Source: Flavonifractor sp. An82
Lineage (GTDB): Bacteria; Bacillota; Clostridia; Oscillospirales; Oscillospiraceae
NCBI RefSeq assembly: GCF_002159265.1
Contig: NZ_NFHG01000002.1
Location: forward strand, 186,001-250,000
Direction of reading: 5' to 3'
Length of the DNA stretch: 64,000 nt
In this document: one piece after another, positions 1 through 7,770 of the stretch
Numbering within the stretch: position 1 is the stretch's first letter
Layout of the letters: every line of letters begins with the position of its first letter
Translations under genes and position numbers: made by a program
The notes under the pieces: generated by a model
Databases searched by the model: none
Seen by the model: the letters and a program-made list of their open reading frames with translations, nothing else
Told to the model about the DNA's origin: nothing

Positions 1-796
1 GCCAGAGTGACAGGGGGATTATCAGCACCGAGCCCAGACCGCACACCAGATAGAGGGCCCGCATCCAGGGAGCCTGGCTCTCCTCGAACTCGATGCTGAC
101 CTTGCGGCTCCGGGCGAAATTTTCGGTGAGTTGCTCGGAACGCTCTCCCAGCAGGTTGAAGGTCTTGGCAATACCAATGCCCTCCACATAGTCCAGCACT
201 GCCCGTGTGAGAGCCTCGCTCTGCTCCTGTCGGACATCAGAGTGAGCCAGGGTACTCCCCAGGGAAGCGCGGCCCAGCTGCCAAATGATCCCTACCACCA
301 CCAAGGCGGCCAGTCCCAGCCAGGGATTCAGGAAGGCCAGCCACAGCACAAGAATAGCCTGGGCAAAGGTATAGCTCATCATGTCGGCAATGTCGTGCAT
401 ACAGTTCTCCTCAATGAACACCATGTCGGTGGACAGAACGGAACTGATTTTGCCGATGTTGCCCTCTGTGAAATAGCCCATGGGCAGGCGGCGCAGATGC
501 CGTCCCAGCTCCATGCGCAGATCGGCGAATACCATATAGCCCGCCGCGGCCTGGAGCCGGTCGGCGATGTTCTGGCACAGGCACTCCAGCAGAACGCAGC
601 CCACCGTGCCCACCGCCAGCCACAGGCACAGCCGTGCCGTCATGGTTCCCTGGAGAAAAGCGCTCAGGGACAGGAAAGACAAGCCTATCGGAGCCTTGGA
701 CAGCATGGCCTTCAAAAAAGCAAAGATGAAAGCCAGTTTGATCCGCCCCTGGTAGGGGCCGGATACGGACAGGATTCGTTTCATCAGCGTGATCAT
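1..796 (-). CDS. ABC transporter permease/ATP-binding protein, 3' part missing
   Basis: The reading frame opens at an ATG at 796-794 and runs off the left edge after about 265 codons without a stop. It overlaps the stop of the next gene upstream (ATGA arrangement), as expected for the two halves of a heterodimeric exporter. The visible part is the transmembrane domain of a type IV (exporter-fold) ABC protein: hydrophobic segments near residues 18-50 and 55-75, the family phrase RLPMGYF near residue 107, and paired hydrophobic stretches near 140-175. The nucleotide-binding domain lies outside the window. Its partner is the gene at 793-2544. Such pairs in Firmicutes resemble YbtPQ/IrtAB-type transporters, but the substrate cannot be read from sequence. 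Seen: open frame and overlap. Inferred: heterodimer and ATPase domain. Confidence 0.85.
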   Translation of the reverse strand, partial: MITLMKRILSVSGPYQGRIKLAFIFAFLKAMLSKAPIGLSFLSLSAFLQGTMTARLCLWLAVGTVGCVLLECLCQNIADRLQAAAGYMVFADLRMELGRHLRRLPMGYFTEGNIGKISSVLSTDMVFIEENCMHDIADMMSYTFAQAILVLWLAFLNPWLGLAALVVVGIIWQLGRASLGSTLAHSDVRQEQSEALTRAVLDYVEGIGIAKTFNLLGERSEQLTENFARSRKVSIEFEESQAPWMRALYLVCGLGSVLIIPLSLW

Positions 797-2544
797 GCTT
801 CGTCGCCTCCTTTCTCCGCGGAGACACGCCAGGCAGCGGCTCCCTCAGCAGCCCGCCACAATTTTTCATAGGCGGAACAGGTCTTTCGCAATGTATCGTG
901 GCGGCCGATCCCTGCCACCTTTCCTTGATCCAGCACCACAATCTGATCGGCGCCTACAATGGACTGAAGCCGGTGGGCGATGACGATGACCGTCTTGCCC
1001 CGGATCACCTCGGCAATGGCGGCGTTCATTTTCTCCTCATTCTCCGGGTCCAAAAAAGCGGTGGCCTCGTCCAGCACCACGATGGGAGCGTCCTTCAAAA
1101 TCGCCCGGGCCAGTGCGATCCGCTGCCGTTCCCCACCGGAAAGCCCTTTGCCTCCGTCGCCGGCCATGGTATAGATTCCTTTTTCCAGCCGTTTCAGAAA
1201 CTCTCCGCATTGAGCCCGTTCCGCCGCCGCCAGCACCTCCTCGTCGGTGGCGCCGGGTCTTCCCAGCCGGATGTTCTCCAACAGGCTGGTGTTGAACAGG
1301 AACTGCTCCTGCGCGACGAAGGAGATCTGCTCATTCAGAGAGGCGAGGGACATCTCTCGCAGGTCTTGCCCCCCCAGCGTGATGCGTCCGTCCGTCACAT
1401 CGTAAAAGTGGACCAGCAGCTTGGCAAGGGTCGACTTCCCGCTGCCGGATTCTCCCACCAAAGCAGTGAGGCTCCCCTGTGGGACAGAGAAGGAGATGCC
1501 GTGGAGGACTTCGTCCTTTTCATAAGAAAACCGCACATTCTCAAAGCGGATCTGCAAATCGTTTCCGTTGAAATCCGTTTTTCCTTCTTTCAGGGGCGGA
1601 ATATTGAACAGAGATTCCATTTGGTCAATCTTGTAGCTCAGCTGGGGCAGCACCGACATAAAGTTCATGGCTCGGATCAGAGGCGGTCCCACGGAAAAAG
1701 ACATGCACAATACCAGCGCGTAATCCGGCAAGGTAGAGGCGCCGGTGAGTACCAGATAGCCGCCGGCTGGCAGCAGCACCAGCGCCACGCAGGGCAAAAT
1801 GCTAGTGTAGAGGGCCATCCACAGCCAGCAGGCCCGGAACCAATCCAGAGTAAAATCACGGTAGTTTTTTACATCGGTCTCAAAGCGGTGATATGACTCT
1901 CCGTCCCGGTTGAAGACTTTCACGACTTCCATGCCGTTGATGTACTCCACGATGGTGTTGTTCATTTTCTGCCCGGCGGCGTAGTAGTCTCCCATCTTGC
2001 TCATGCCGGAGCGGTACATCATGCCCATGGCCAGTACGCCCAGCGGAAGGGAGCAGAGGGAAAGCAGACCCAGCTTCCAGTCCGTGAGGAACATGGCCGC
2101 AAATACCACAACCGGCACCGCCAGATTGGACAACCCTTCCGGCAGGGCGTGGGCCAGCAGAAGTTCCATGCTCTCAATGTCGTCAATGAACATCTTCTTC
2201 CAGACTCCAACGCCCTTCTCCTGGATCGCGCCCAGGGGCTGCTTTTCCAGCTTGCTCTGGAGATGGAGCCGGAGGTTTTCCAAAGTATGATAGGCGGAGC
2301 GATGAGACAGAGCCAGCCCCTCCACATAGAGAAGGCCGTAGAGGACCATGCACAGAGCCATGGCCCCGGCGTTGAACAGGGTTTCCTCCAATGTGAGACT
2401 GCCCCCAGTCAGCAGGGGTCTCAGCAGGCGGTAGAGGAAGAAATAGGGCAGCACGCTCATGGCCACGCCGGCCACCAGTACCAGAATGGAGGCATAAGTC
2501 GTCTTCCGGTGGCGTCCAGTGTAGCGCAGGACTTTTTGAAACAC
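793..2544 (-). CDS. ABC transporter, fused permease and ATP-binding protein
   Basis: This 583-residue protein has an N-terminal exporter-type transmembrane domain (about residues 1-310, six hydrophobic segments) and a C-terminal ATPase domain. Walker A (GESGSGKST) is near residue 363, the signature LSGGERQR near 467, and Walker B VVLDEATAF near 485 with the catalytic Glu present. The start is GTG at 2544, 8 bases after AAGGAG. The product should form a membrane heterodimer with the overlapping downstream gene and couple ATP hydrolysis to transport; the direction and substrate are unknown. The leader carries a GTTAG-N6-CTAAC element directly before the ribosome-binding site, shared with three other units of the island. 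YbtPQ/IrtAB-like subunits, which often accompany MptD-type ECF genes in Firmicutes, are the closest family in my recollection. Confidence 0.9.
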   Translation of the reverse strand: MFQKVLRYTGRHRKTTYASILVLVAGVAMSVLPYFFLYRLLRPLLTGGSLTLEETLFNAGAMALCMVLYGLLYVEGLALSHRSAYHTLENLRLHLQSKLEKQPLGAIQEKGVGVWKKMFIDDIESMELLLAHALPEGLSNLAVPVVVFAAMFLTDWKLGLLSLCSLPLGVLAMGMMYRSGMSKMGDYYAAGQKMNNTIVEYINGMEVVKVFNRDGESYHRFETDVKNYRDFTLDWFRACWLWMALYTSILPCVALVLLPAGGYLVLTGASTLPDYALVLCMSFSVGPPLIRAMNFMSVLPQLSYKIDQMESLFNIPPLKEGKTDFNGNDLQIRFENVRFSYEKDEVLHGISFSVPQGSLTALVGESGSGKSTLAKLLVHFYDVTDGRITLGGQDLREMSLASLNEQISFVAQEQFLFNTSLLENIRLGRPGATDEEVLAAAERAQCGEFLKRLEKGIYTMAGDGGKGLSGGERQRIALARAILKDAPIVVLDEATAFLDPENEEKMNAAIAEVIRGKTVIVIAHRLQSIVGADQIVVLDQGKVAGIGRHDTLRKTCSAYEKLWRAAEGAAAWRVSAEKGGDEA

Positions 2545-2561
2545 AGTATCACTCCTTTTTG

Positions 2562-2577
2562 GTTAGTTATTGCTAAC
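2562..2577 (-). promoter_or_regulatory. GTTAG-N6-CTAAC element, copy 1
   Basis: Read toward the ABC pair on the minus strand the element is GTTAGCAATAACTAAC. It directly abuts the AAAAAGGAG ribosome-binding site of the gene at 793-2544. The same 16 bases occur in the same orientation and position before the second ABC pair (4074-4089), and variants lie at 7714-7729 and 12954-12969. A dimeric repressor site is the natural reading; the protein that binds it is unknown. Confidence 0.7.
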
Positions 2578-2594
2578 TTATTAGCGAGAAAAAA

Positions 2595-2608
2595 GCCTCC
2601 GCAGAGGC
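2595..2608 (-). terminator. Intrinsic terminator after the first TetR gene
   Basis: A GCCTC stem with a four-base loop is followed on the minus strand by six T residues, just past the stop codon at 2614. It separates the TetR gene from the ABC pair downstream, so that pair must start from its own promoter in 2545-2594. Confidence 0.7.
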
Positions 2609-2613
2609 GTTTT

Positions 2614-3234
2614 TCATCCCTTGGGGAATCCCAGGGCAGCGTACCAGTTAAAGAGACGGCAGACCAAAGTGCAGTGGCGCTGGATCTCTGGCCAGGCGGA
2701 GGCGTGGATAAAGGGCTCGTAAATGGTGGTCCAGAAGGCGGACAGGACTACATGGAGCTCCTCCTGCGTCATATCCACAGTACACAAGCCCCGGCGTCTG
2801 GCCTCGGCGTAGTAGGTCCAGGTGCCTTCCGTCATTTTCTCCACCCAGTCGTGCTGGAAGTTGGCGTAAGCGGTGCCCTCCGCTCCGGTGAGCAGCAGCA
2901 CAAAGCCATCCCGCCGCTCATTGAGAAAGCGGAACCACCACAGCATGTATTCCTCATCCATATACCACGCCCGGATCAGGTCTTCGTCGGAGAGGGCGGA
3001 TGCCGGCACCGCCGTCCGCTCCTCATAAACAGCATCCAAATCCGCCACCGTATCCGCCACCACAGCGCGAAACAGTTCCTCTTTTCCGGCGTAACGCTTA
3101 TAAAGAGCCCCGGTTGTCACACCCGCTCGCTGGCAGATGGATTTCAGGGAAGCCCTCTCAAAGCCAAGCGCCAGGAACTCCTCTCTGGCACTGTCCATGA
3201 TCCGAGGGTCGATGGAAGTATCCGGTCTTGCCAT
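2614..3234 (-). CDS. TetR/AcrR family transcriptional regulator
   Basis: This 206-residue protein has an N-terminal TetR helix-turn-helix: ARPDTSIDPRIMDSAREEF leads into LKSICQRAGVTTGALYKRY (residues about 27-46), followed by a variable ligand-binding domain rich in Trp and Tyr. The frame is open for 33 more codons upstream, but the ATG at 3234 has a GGGAGGGG ribosome-binding site and matches the usual family start. The promoter (TTGACA-17-TATATT on the minus strand) and a 15-bp inverted repeat between -10 and start codon imply autorepression. The gene is the mirror image of the TetR gene at 3401. It probably controls the neighbouring ABC pair or itself; the ligand is unknown. Confidence 0.9.
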   Translation of the reverse strand: MARPDTSIDPRIMDSAREEFLALGFERASLKSICQRAGVTTGALYKRYAGKEELFRAVVADTVADLDAVYEERTAVPASALSDEDLIRAWYMDEEYMLWWFRFLNERRDGFVLLLTGAEGTAYANFQHDWVEKMTEGTWTYYAEARRRGLCTVDMTQEELHVVLSAFWTTIYEPFIHASAWPEIQRHCTLVCRLFNWYAALGFPKG

Positions 3235-3253
3235 AACACCCCTCCCGACAAAT

Positions 3254-3283
3254 GATAATTTGATTACCGATAATCTAATTATC
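3254..3283 (-). promoter_or_regulatory. Inverted-repeat operator for the first TetR gene
   Basis: Two contiguous 15-base arms, GATAATTTGATTACC and GATAATCTAATTATC, form a near-perfect inverted repeat (13 of 15 positions pair). It lies immediately downstream of the -10 box of the TetR promoter, over the expected transcription start. This is the classical place for a TetR autorepression site. Confidence 0.75.
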
Positions 3284-3312
3284 AATATAGCATCCCTTTC
3301 TGCCCCTGTCAA
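3284..3312 (-). promoter_or_regulatory. Sigma-A promoter of the first TetR gene
   Basis: On the minus strand TTGACA (3312-3307), a 17-base spacer and TATATT (3289-3284) form a near-consensus housekeeping promoter. The operator at 3254-3283 follows it directly. Confidence 0.8.
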
Positions 3313-3326
3313 GGGGAAATCCTCTC

Positions 3327-3355
3327 TTGACAAACTCGCTCTTTGGTTGTATATT
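3327..3355 (+). promoter_or_regulatory. Sigma-A promoter of the second TetR gene
   Basis: TTGACA (3327-3332), a 17-base spacer and TATATT (3350-3355) point toward the TetR gene at 3401. The promoter is arranged back-to-back with that of the first TetR gene, only 14 bases apart. Confidence 0.8.
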
Positions 3356-3386
3356 CAAAATATCGTTATAAAACACTGTTTTGAAT
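3353..3386 (+). promoter_or_regulatory. Inverted-repeat operator for the second TetR gene
   Basis: ATTCAAAA (3353-3360) and TTTTGAAT (3379-3386) are perfect inverted arms separated by 18 bases. The left arm overlaps the -10 box and the pair spans the expected start site. It differs in sequence from the first TetR operator, so each regulator probably recognises its own site. Confidence 0.6.
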
Positions 3387-3400
3387 TGTGAGGCGATACC

Positions 3401-4030
3401 ATGGCAAAGCAGATCGAAGGGGTCTATGAAAATGTACTCCGCTGCGCCCGTCAGGAATTTTTGGAAAAAGGCTTTGCTCTGGCCTCCCTGCGGGACATCG
3501 CCAAAGCGGCGGGAACCAGCACCGGCTCCATCTATACCCGCTTTACTGACAAGGCGGGATTGTTCCGGGCCCTGGTGGAGCCTGCCGCGGGAGAACTGAA
3601 GCGCCGTTTTTTGGAGATTCAGGAGTCTTTTCACCAGTTTGACGGCCCAACCCAGCAGGAGGAGATGGGGCGTTACACCGCCCATGCCCAGGAGGGACTG
3701 TTTGACTACATCTATGAGCACCTGCCGGAGTTTGAACTGCTGCTCCGCCGGGCCGCCGGGACGGAATACGCCCACTATATTGACGAGTTGGTGGAGATCG
3801 AAGTCAGTTACACCTACAAATACATGGAGGTCATCGGCTGTGAGAGCGTCCGCTCCGGTCAGGTCACCGAGGACTTGATCCATATCGTTACCACCGCCTA
3901 CTTCAACGGAATGTTTGAGCCGGTGCGGCACCGCATGGATAAGGCCCGGGCGCTCCACTATGTCCGCCAGCTCAACCGCTATCACATGGCAGGATTTGAG
4001 ACGATCTTTCATCCCGAAAACTTCCGGTAG
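3401..4030 (+). CDS. TetR/AcrR family transcriptional regulator
   Basis: This 209-residue regulator has a typical N-terminal helix-turn-helix (LRDIAKAAGTSTGSIYTRF, about residues 28-46) and a C-terminal ligand-binding domain. The ATG at 3401 follows a weak GAGG site. It is transcribed divergently from the TetR gene at 2614-3234 and is followed by a terminator and the ABC pair at 4106-7578, so the whole 793-7578 block is mirror-symmetric. The two TetR proteins are diverged paralogs by organisation and fold rather than near-identical copies. The likely role is ligand-dependent repression of itself and the adjacent transporter. The ligand is unknown. Confidence 0.9.
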   Translation: MAKQIEGVYENVLRCARQEFLEKGFALASLRDIAKAAGTSTGSIYTRFTDKAGLFRALVEPAAGELKRRFLEIQESFHQFDGPTQQEEMGRYTAHAQEGLFDYIYEHLPEFELLLRRAAGTEYAHYIDELVEIEVSYTYKYMEVIGCESVRSGQVTEDLIHIVTTAYFNGMFEPVRHRMDKARALHYVRQLNRYHMAGFETIFHPENFR

Positions 4031-4033
4031 TGC

Positions 4034-4060
4034 AAAAGGCCGCTTTTCCGGCGGCCTTTT
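4034..4060 (+). terminator. Intrinsic terminator after the second TetR gene
   Basis: Perfect 10-base arms (AAAAGGCCGC and GCGGCCTTTT) enclose a 7-base loop immediately after the TetR stop. They uncouple the regulator from the ABC pair, as in the mirrored module. Confidence 0.8.
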
Positions 4061-4073
4061 CATAGAACCAAAG

Positions 4074-4089
4074 GTTAGCAATAACTAAC
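4074..4089 (+). promoter_or_regulatory. GTTAG-N6-CTAAC element, copy 2
   Basis: GTTAGCAATAACTAAC is identical to copy 1 in sequence and in orientation relative to the gene it precedes. It lies against the AAAGGGGG ribosome-binding site of the ABC gene at 4106. No convincing -35/-10 pair is seen between the terminator and this site, so the promoter may overlap the element. Confidence 0.7.
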
Positions 4090-4105
4090 TAAAGGGGGCT
4101 TATTT

Positions 4106-5851
4106 ATGCAGCAAACACAAAGCCCGCTGCTGCGGCTGTGGCAGCTGGGCAGGGAACATCACGGTGGCCTGATTGCCGCCATCTTCTGCGCGGTGGCGGG
4201 TGTCCTGCTGGGTCTGCTGCCGTATCTCTCGGCAGGGCGTATCCTGGTAGCGCTTCTCACCGGGCAGCGGGACTGGAACTTCTATCTTCTGTGGTGCATG
4301 GTGGCCCTTGGTGGCTATCTGGCCAAAACTCTGCTTTACAATCTGGCGCTCTCCCTCTCCCACAAGGCCACCTTCCAGATCCTGCGGGACATCCGGAAGA
4401 TGGTTCTGTCCAAAATGCCCCGCTTACCCTTGGGAGACATTCTGGACACCTCCAGCGGACGGCTCAAACAGATCGTGGTAGATCAGGTGGAGAGTATGGA
4501 GACGACACTGGCCCACCTGCTGCCGGAGATGACCTCCAATCTGCTGGCGCCGGTATGCGTTCTCGTGTATCTGTTTACGCTGGACTGGCGCATGGCATTG
4601 CTGAGTCTGGTGTCCATTCCTGTGGGCATGGCTTTTATGATGGCCATCATGGGCAGCTATGGCAAGGACTATCAGGGTGCGGTGGAGACGACCCAGGCCA
4701 TGAACGAGACCATTGTGGAGTACATCGGCGGCATTGAGGTCATCAAGGCTTTCAATCAGGGAAAGAACTCCTATGAGAAGTTCTCCTCCCGGGTACGAGC
4801 CAATGCTGCCTACTACTACAACTGGATGAAGAAATGCCAGTTTGGAATGGCGCTGGCCTATGCCATCGCGCCCACCACCCTTATTACGGTGCTGCCTGTG
4901 GGCTGGATCTTCTACACGGACGGCAGCTTGTCCGCAGAGGTATTTCTCACCACCATCATCCTGTCCTTGAGTATTGTGGGACCTCTCATTGCCGCCATGG
5001 GCTTTGTGGATAATCTTGCCAAGGTAGGTACCATCGTAGGCTCGGTGGACGAGATCCTCCTGAAGCCGGAGCAGGATCACGGAACACAGCCGGCACAGCT
5101 GGGAAGACCGGATATCGCCTTGGATCATGTTTCCTTTGGATATGCCCAGGACAAGGAGATCCTCCACAACATCTCCCTCACCATTCCGGCCGGCAGCCTC
5201 ACCGCTTTGGTTGGACCCTCCGGTTCGGGCAAGTCCACCATTGCCAAGCTCATCGCCGGTTTCTGGGATGTGACCGAGGGCCGCATCACCCTGGGCGGCG
5301 TGGAGGAAAGCCGTATCCCGCTGGAACAACTCTACGACCAAGTGGCCTTTGTTTCTCAGGACAATTACCTCTTTGACGATACCATCCGGGAAAATATCCG
5401 CATGGGCCGGGTAAATGCCACGGATCAAGAAGTGGAACAAGTCGCCAAATCCGCCGGATGCGACGGTTTCATCCGCCAGTTGGAGCATGGCTATGACACC
5501 CGGGTGGGCGGCGGAGGCGCCCATCTCTCCGGAGGAGAGCGGCAGCGTATCGCCATCGCCCAGGCTATGCTGAAAAACGCCCCCGTGGTGATTCTGGACG
5601 AGGCCACCGCCTACATTGATCCGGAGAATGAAGCAGTGGTCCAGCGGGCAGTGGCAAAACTGGTGGAGGGTAAGACGGTCATCGTCATTGCCCACCGCCT
5701 GTCCACCATCACCGGCGCGGATCAGATCGTGGTGGTGAAGGATGGAAGCATCGAGGCACAGGGCAGGCATGAAGACCTGCTGCGCCATTGTCCGTTGTAC
5801 GCCGATCTGTGGCAGGCTCACATGGGCGCAAAGGAGGGAGAAACGGTATGA
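4106..5851 (+). CDS. ABC transporter, fused permease and ATP-binding protein
   Basis: This 581-residue exporter-fold ABC protein has a transmembrane domain in about residues 20-310. In the ATPase domain Walker A GPSGSGKST is near residue 370, the signature LSGGERQR near 474 and Walker B VVILDEAT near 493, so the catalytic Glu is intact. It overlaps the next gene by four bases (ATGA), which indicates translational coupling of the two halves of a heterodimer. The ATG at 4106 follows AAAGGGGG. It is paralogous to the pair at 1-2544. The substrate is unknown. Co-occurrence with an MptD-type S component suggests metallophore, tetrapyrrole or cofactor traffic, but that is inference. Confidence 0.92.
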   Translation: MQQTQSPLLRLWQLGREHHGGLIAAIFCAVAGVLLGLLPYLSAGRILVALLTGQRDWNFYLLWCMVALGGYLAKTLLYNLALSLSHKATFQILRDIRKMVLSKMPRLPLGDILDTSSGRLKQIVVDQVESMETTLAHLLPEMTSNLLAPVCVLVYLFTLDWRMALLSLVSIPVGMAFMMAIMGSYGKDYQGAVETTQAMNETIVEYIGGIEVIKAFNQGKNSYEKFSSRVRANAAYYYNWMKKCQFGMALAYAIAPTTLITVLPVGWIFYTDGSLSAEVFLTTIILSLSIVGPLIAAMGFVDNLAKVGTIVGSVDEILLKPEQDHGTQPAQLGRPDIALDHVSFGYAQDKEILHNISLTIPAGSLTALVGPSGSGKSTIAKLIAGFWDVTEGRITLGGVEESRIPLEQLYDQVAFVSQDNYLFDDTIRENIRMGRVNATDQEVEQVAKSAGCDGFIRQLEHGYDTRVGGGGAHLSGGERQRIAIAQAMLKNAPVVILDEATAYIDPENEAVVQRAVAKLVEGKTVIVIAHRLSTITGADQIVVVKDGSIEAQGRHEDLLRHCPLYADLWQAHMGAKEGETV

Positions 5852-7578
5852 TCGAGACATTCAGAGGTATCTGGCGGTTTGCCGGTGAGGAACAGCGCAA
5901 CATCCGGCGCTCGGTGATCGCCTGCTTTTTCAATGCGGTATTCCATATGTTTGAGATTGCCGCCATCTACTACACCATCCTGGCTCTGCTGGATGGAAAA
6001 ACCGGCCCTGCCACGGCGTGGCAGGCGCTGGGTCTGTTGGCAGTCAGTATTCTGGGCAGCGCCGTGACCAAGTATTTCTCCCAACTCCAGCAGACCCACG
6101 CCGGGTACTTCATGGCGGCCAATAAGCGCGTGGCCATCGGGCAGCGGATGAAATCCGTCCCCATGGGCTACTTCAACGACAACAGCCTGGGAGAGCTCAC
6201 CGGGGTCTGCACTACTGTACTGGACAATGTGGAGACTGTGGCCCCCATGGTGTTGGTGACCATGCTGGGCGGGATGCTCAACGCTCTGGTCTTTACGGTG
6301 ATGATCCTGATTTTTGACTGGCGGATCGGTCTCATTGTGGTGGCGGCCACAGCAGTTTATTTGTTCATCACCTCGGCCATGGAGCAAAAATCCGCCGCCC
6401 TCGCCCCGCACCGTCAGAAGTCCGAGGCCAAGTTGGTGGAGGCGGTGCTGGAGTATGTGCAGGGCATGAGCGTGGTGAAGTCCTTCAACCTCACCGGACG
6501 GGGTGACCGCACCTTGCAGGAAGCACTGGAATACAACTGCCGCAGCAACCTGAACATCGAAAAGATGTTCACCCCTTATATTATGGCGCAGGGGATCGCG
6601 CTCCAGCTGGGAAGCGTGGCCATGATGCTTGCGGCGGTATGGTTCTATCTCTCCGGAACGATGATTCTGGCCAACGCTCTGATGGTGGTCATCATGTCCT
6701 TCCTGGTCTTTGCTCAGATCTCCTCGGCGGGCAGCGGCATGTCCCTGCTGCGTATCGTCAGCAGCTGCATGGCCCATGCCGATGAGACGGACGCCATGCC
6801 CCAGCTGGCAGAGACCGGTCGGGCCGGCACGCCCAGGGAGCACGGCATTACCTTCGACCATGTTTCGTTCTCTTATGACCAGCGGCCTATCCTGCGGGAT
6901 GTATCCTTCGCCATCCCGGACAGAACCACCACCGCCATCGTGGGCCCCAGCGGCTCCGGGAAAACCACGCTGTGCAATCTCATCGCCCGGTTCTGGGATG
7001 TGGAGAGCGGCGCCGTCCTGGTGGGCGGTCAGAATGTGAAGGACTATACCCTGGAGGGCCTGATGGATCAGATCTCCATGGTATTCCAGAAGGTCTATCT
7101 CTTTGCCGACACGGTGGAAAACAACATCAAGTTTGGATGCCCAAATGCCACCCACGAGGAAGTGGTGGCCGCGGCGAAGAAAGCCTGTTGCCACGACTTC
7201 ATTCTCACCCTGCCCCAAGGTTATGACACCGTCATCGGCGAAGGTGGCTCCAGTCTTTCCGGCGGCGAAAAGCAGCGAATCTCCATCGCCCGGGCTATCC
7301 TGAAGGATGCTCCCATCGTGATTCTGGATGAAGCCACCGCCAATGTAGACCCGGAGAATGAGGACCGACTGCAAAAGGCCATCGAAGCTCTGACCCGGGA
7401 TAAGACTATCCTGATGATCGCTCACCGGCTGAAGACGGTCCGCAATGCGGATCAGATCCTGGTGCTGGACGGCGGACAGATCGTTCAGCGGGGCACCCAC
7501 AGCCAGCTCATGGCCCAGGAGGGCCTGTATCAAGCGTTCGTATCTGGCCGTAAAGAGTCCGGCCAGTGGAAGCTCTGA
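5848..7578 (+). CDS. ABC transporter, fused permease and ATP-binding protein
   Basis: This is the second half of the heterodimer, 576 residues. The ATG at 5848 sits inside the upstream stop (ATGA) and has an AAGGAGGGAG ribosome-binding site; an in-frame extension to 5788 has no such support. The transmembrane domain carries the phrase VPMGYFNDN near residue 106, like RLPMGYF in the partial protein at 1-796. Walker A GPSGSGKTT is near 365, the signature LSGGEKQR near 469 and Walker B IVILDEATANVD near 489. Both ATP sites of the dimer look catalytically competent. A strong terminator follows the gene. Confidence 0.92.
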   Translation: MIETFRGIWRFAGEEQRNIRRSVIACFFNAVFHMFEIAAIYYTILALLDGKTGPATAWQALGLLAVSILGSAVTKYFSQLQQTHAGYFMAANKRVAIGQRMKSVPMGYFNDNSLGELTGVCTTVLDNVETVAPMVLVTMLGGMLNALVFTVMILIFDWRIGLIVVAATAVYLFITSAMEQKSAALAPHRQKSEAKLVEAVLEYVQGMSVVKSFNLTGRGDRTLQEALEYNCRSNLNIEKMFTPYIMAQGIALQLGSVAMMLAAVWFYLSGTMILANALMVVIMSFLVFAQISSAGSGMSLLRIVSSCMAHADETDAMPQLAETGRAGTPREHGITFDHVSFSYDQRPILRDVSFAIPDRTTTAIVGPSGSGKTTLCNLIARFWDVESGAVLVGGQNVKDYTLEGLMDQISMVFQKVYLFADTVENNIKFGCPNATHEEVVAAAKKACCHDFILTLPQGYDTVIGEGGSSLSGGEKQRISIARAILKDAPIVILDEATANVDPENEDRLQKAIEALTRDKTILMIAHRLKTVRNADQILVLDGGQIVQRGTHSQLMAQEGLYQAFVSGRKESGQWKL

Positions 7579-7610
7579 GAGGAGGAACGCCCAAACCATC
7601 ATGAAAAGAG

Positions 7611-7647
7611 GAGTGCCGCCACCGGATATATTCCGGCGGCGGCACTC
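7611..7647 (+). terminator. Intrinsic terminator after the second ABC pair
   Basis: A 16-base stem with one mismatch (GAGTGCCGCC at the left base, GGCGGCACTC at the right) and a 5-base loop is followed by a T-rich stretch. It ends the 4106-7578 transcript. Confidence 0.8.
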
Positions 7648-7706
7648 TTGTTGTGTCCGGGAGATTGCGCTTGAAGGGGCAATTGATACTGAAAATGGAA
7701 AATCAC

Positions 7707-7735
7707 TTGACTGGTTAGCGTTTGCTAACTATAAT
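7707..7735 (+). promoter_or_regulatory. Sigma-A promoter with GTTAG-N6-CTAAC element (copy 3) in the spacer
   Basis: TTGACT (7707-7712) and a perfect TATAAT (7730-7735) are 17 bases apart. The palindrome GTTAGCGTTTGCTAAC (7714-7729) fills the spacer almost exactly. A protein bound there would block RNA polymerase, so this copy is the clearest evidence that the repeated element is a repressor operator. Confidence 0.85.
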
Positions 7736-7770
7736 CAAGCGTAGAGTACCGTGTCTTTTGAGGAGGGCCT

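Noticed and set aside
131-871. Plus-strand open frame across the left edge
   Set aside because: It is antisense to two overlapping ABC genes with intact motifs and has a His/Gln-rich, low-information translation.
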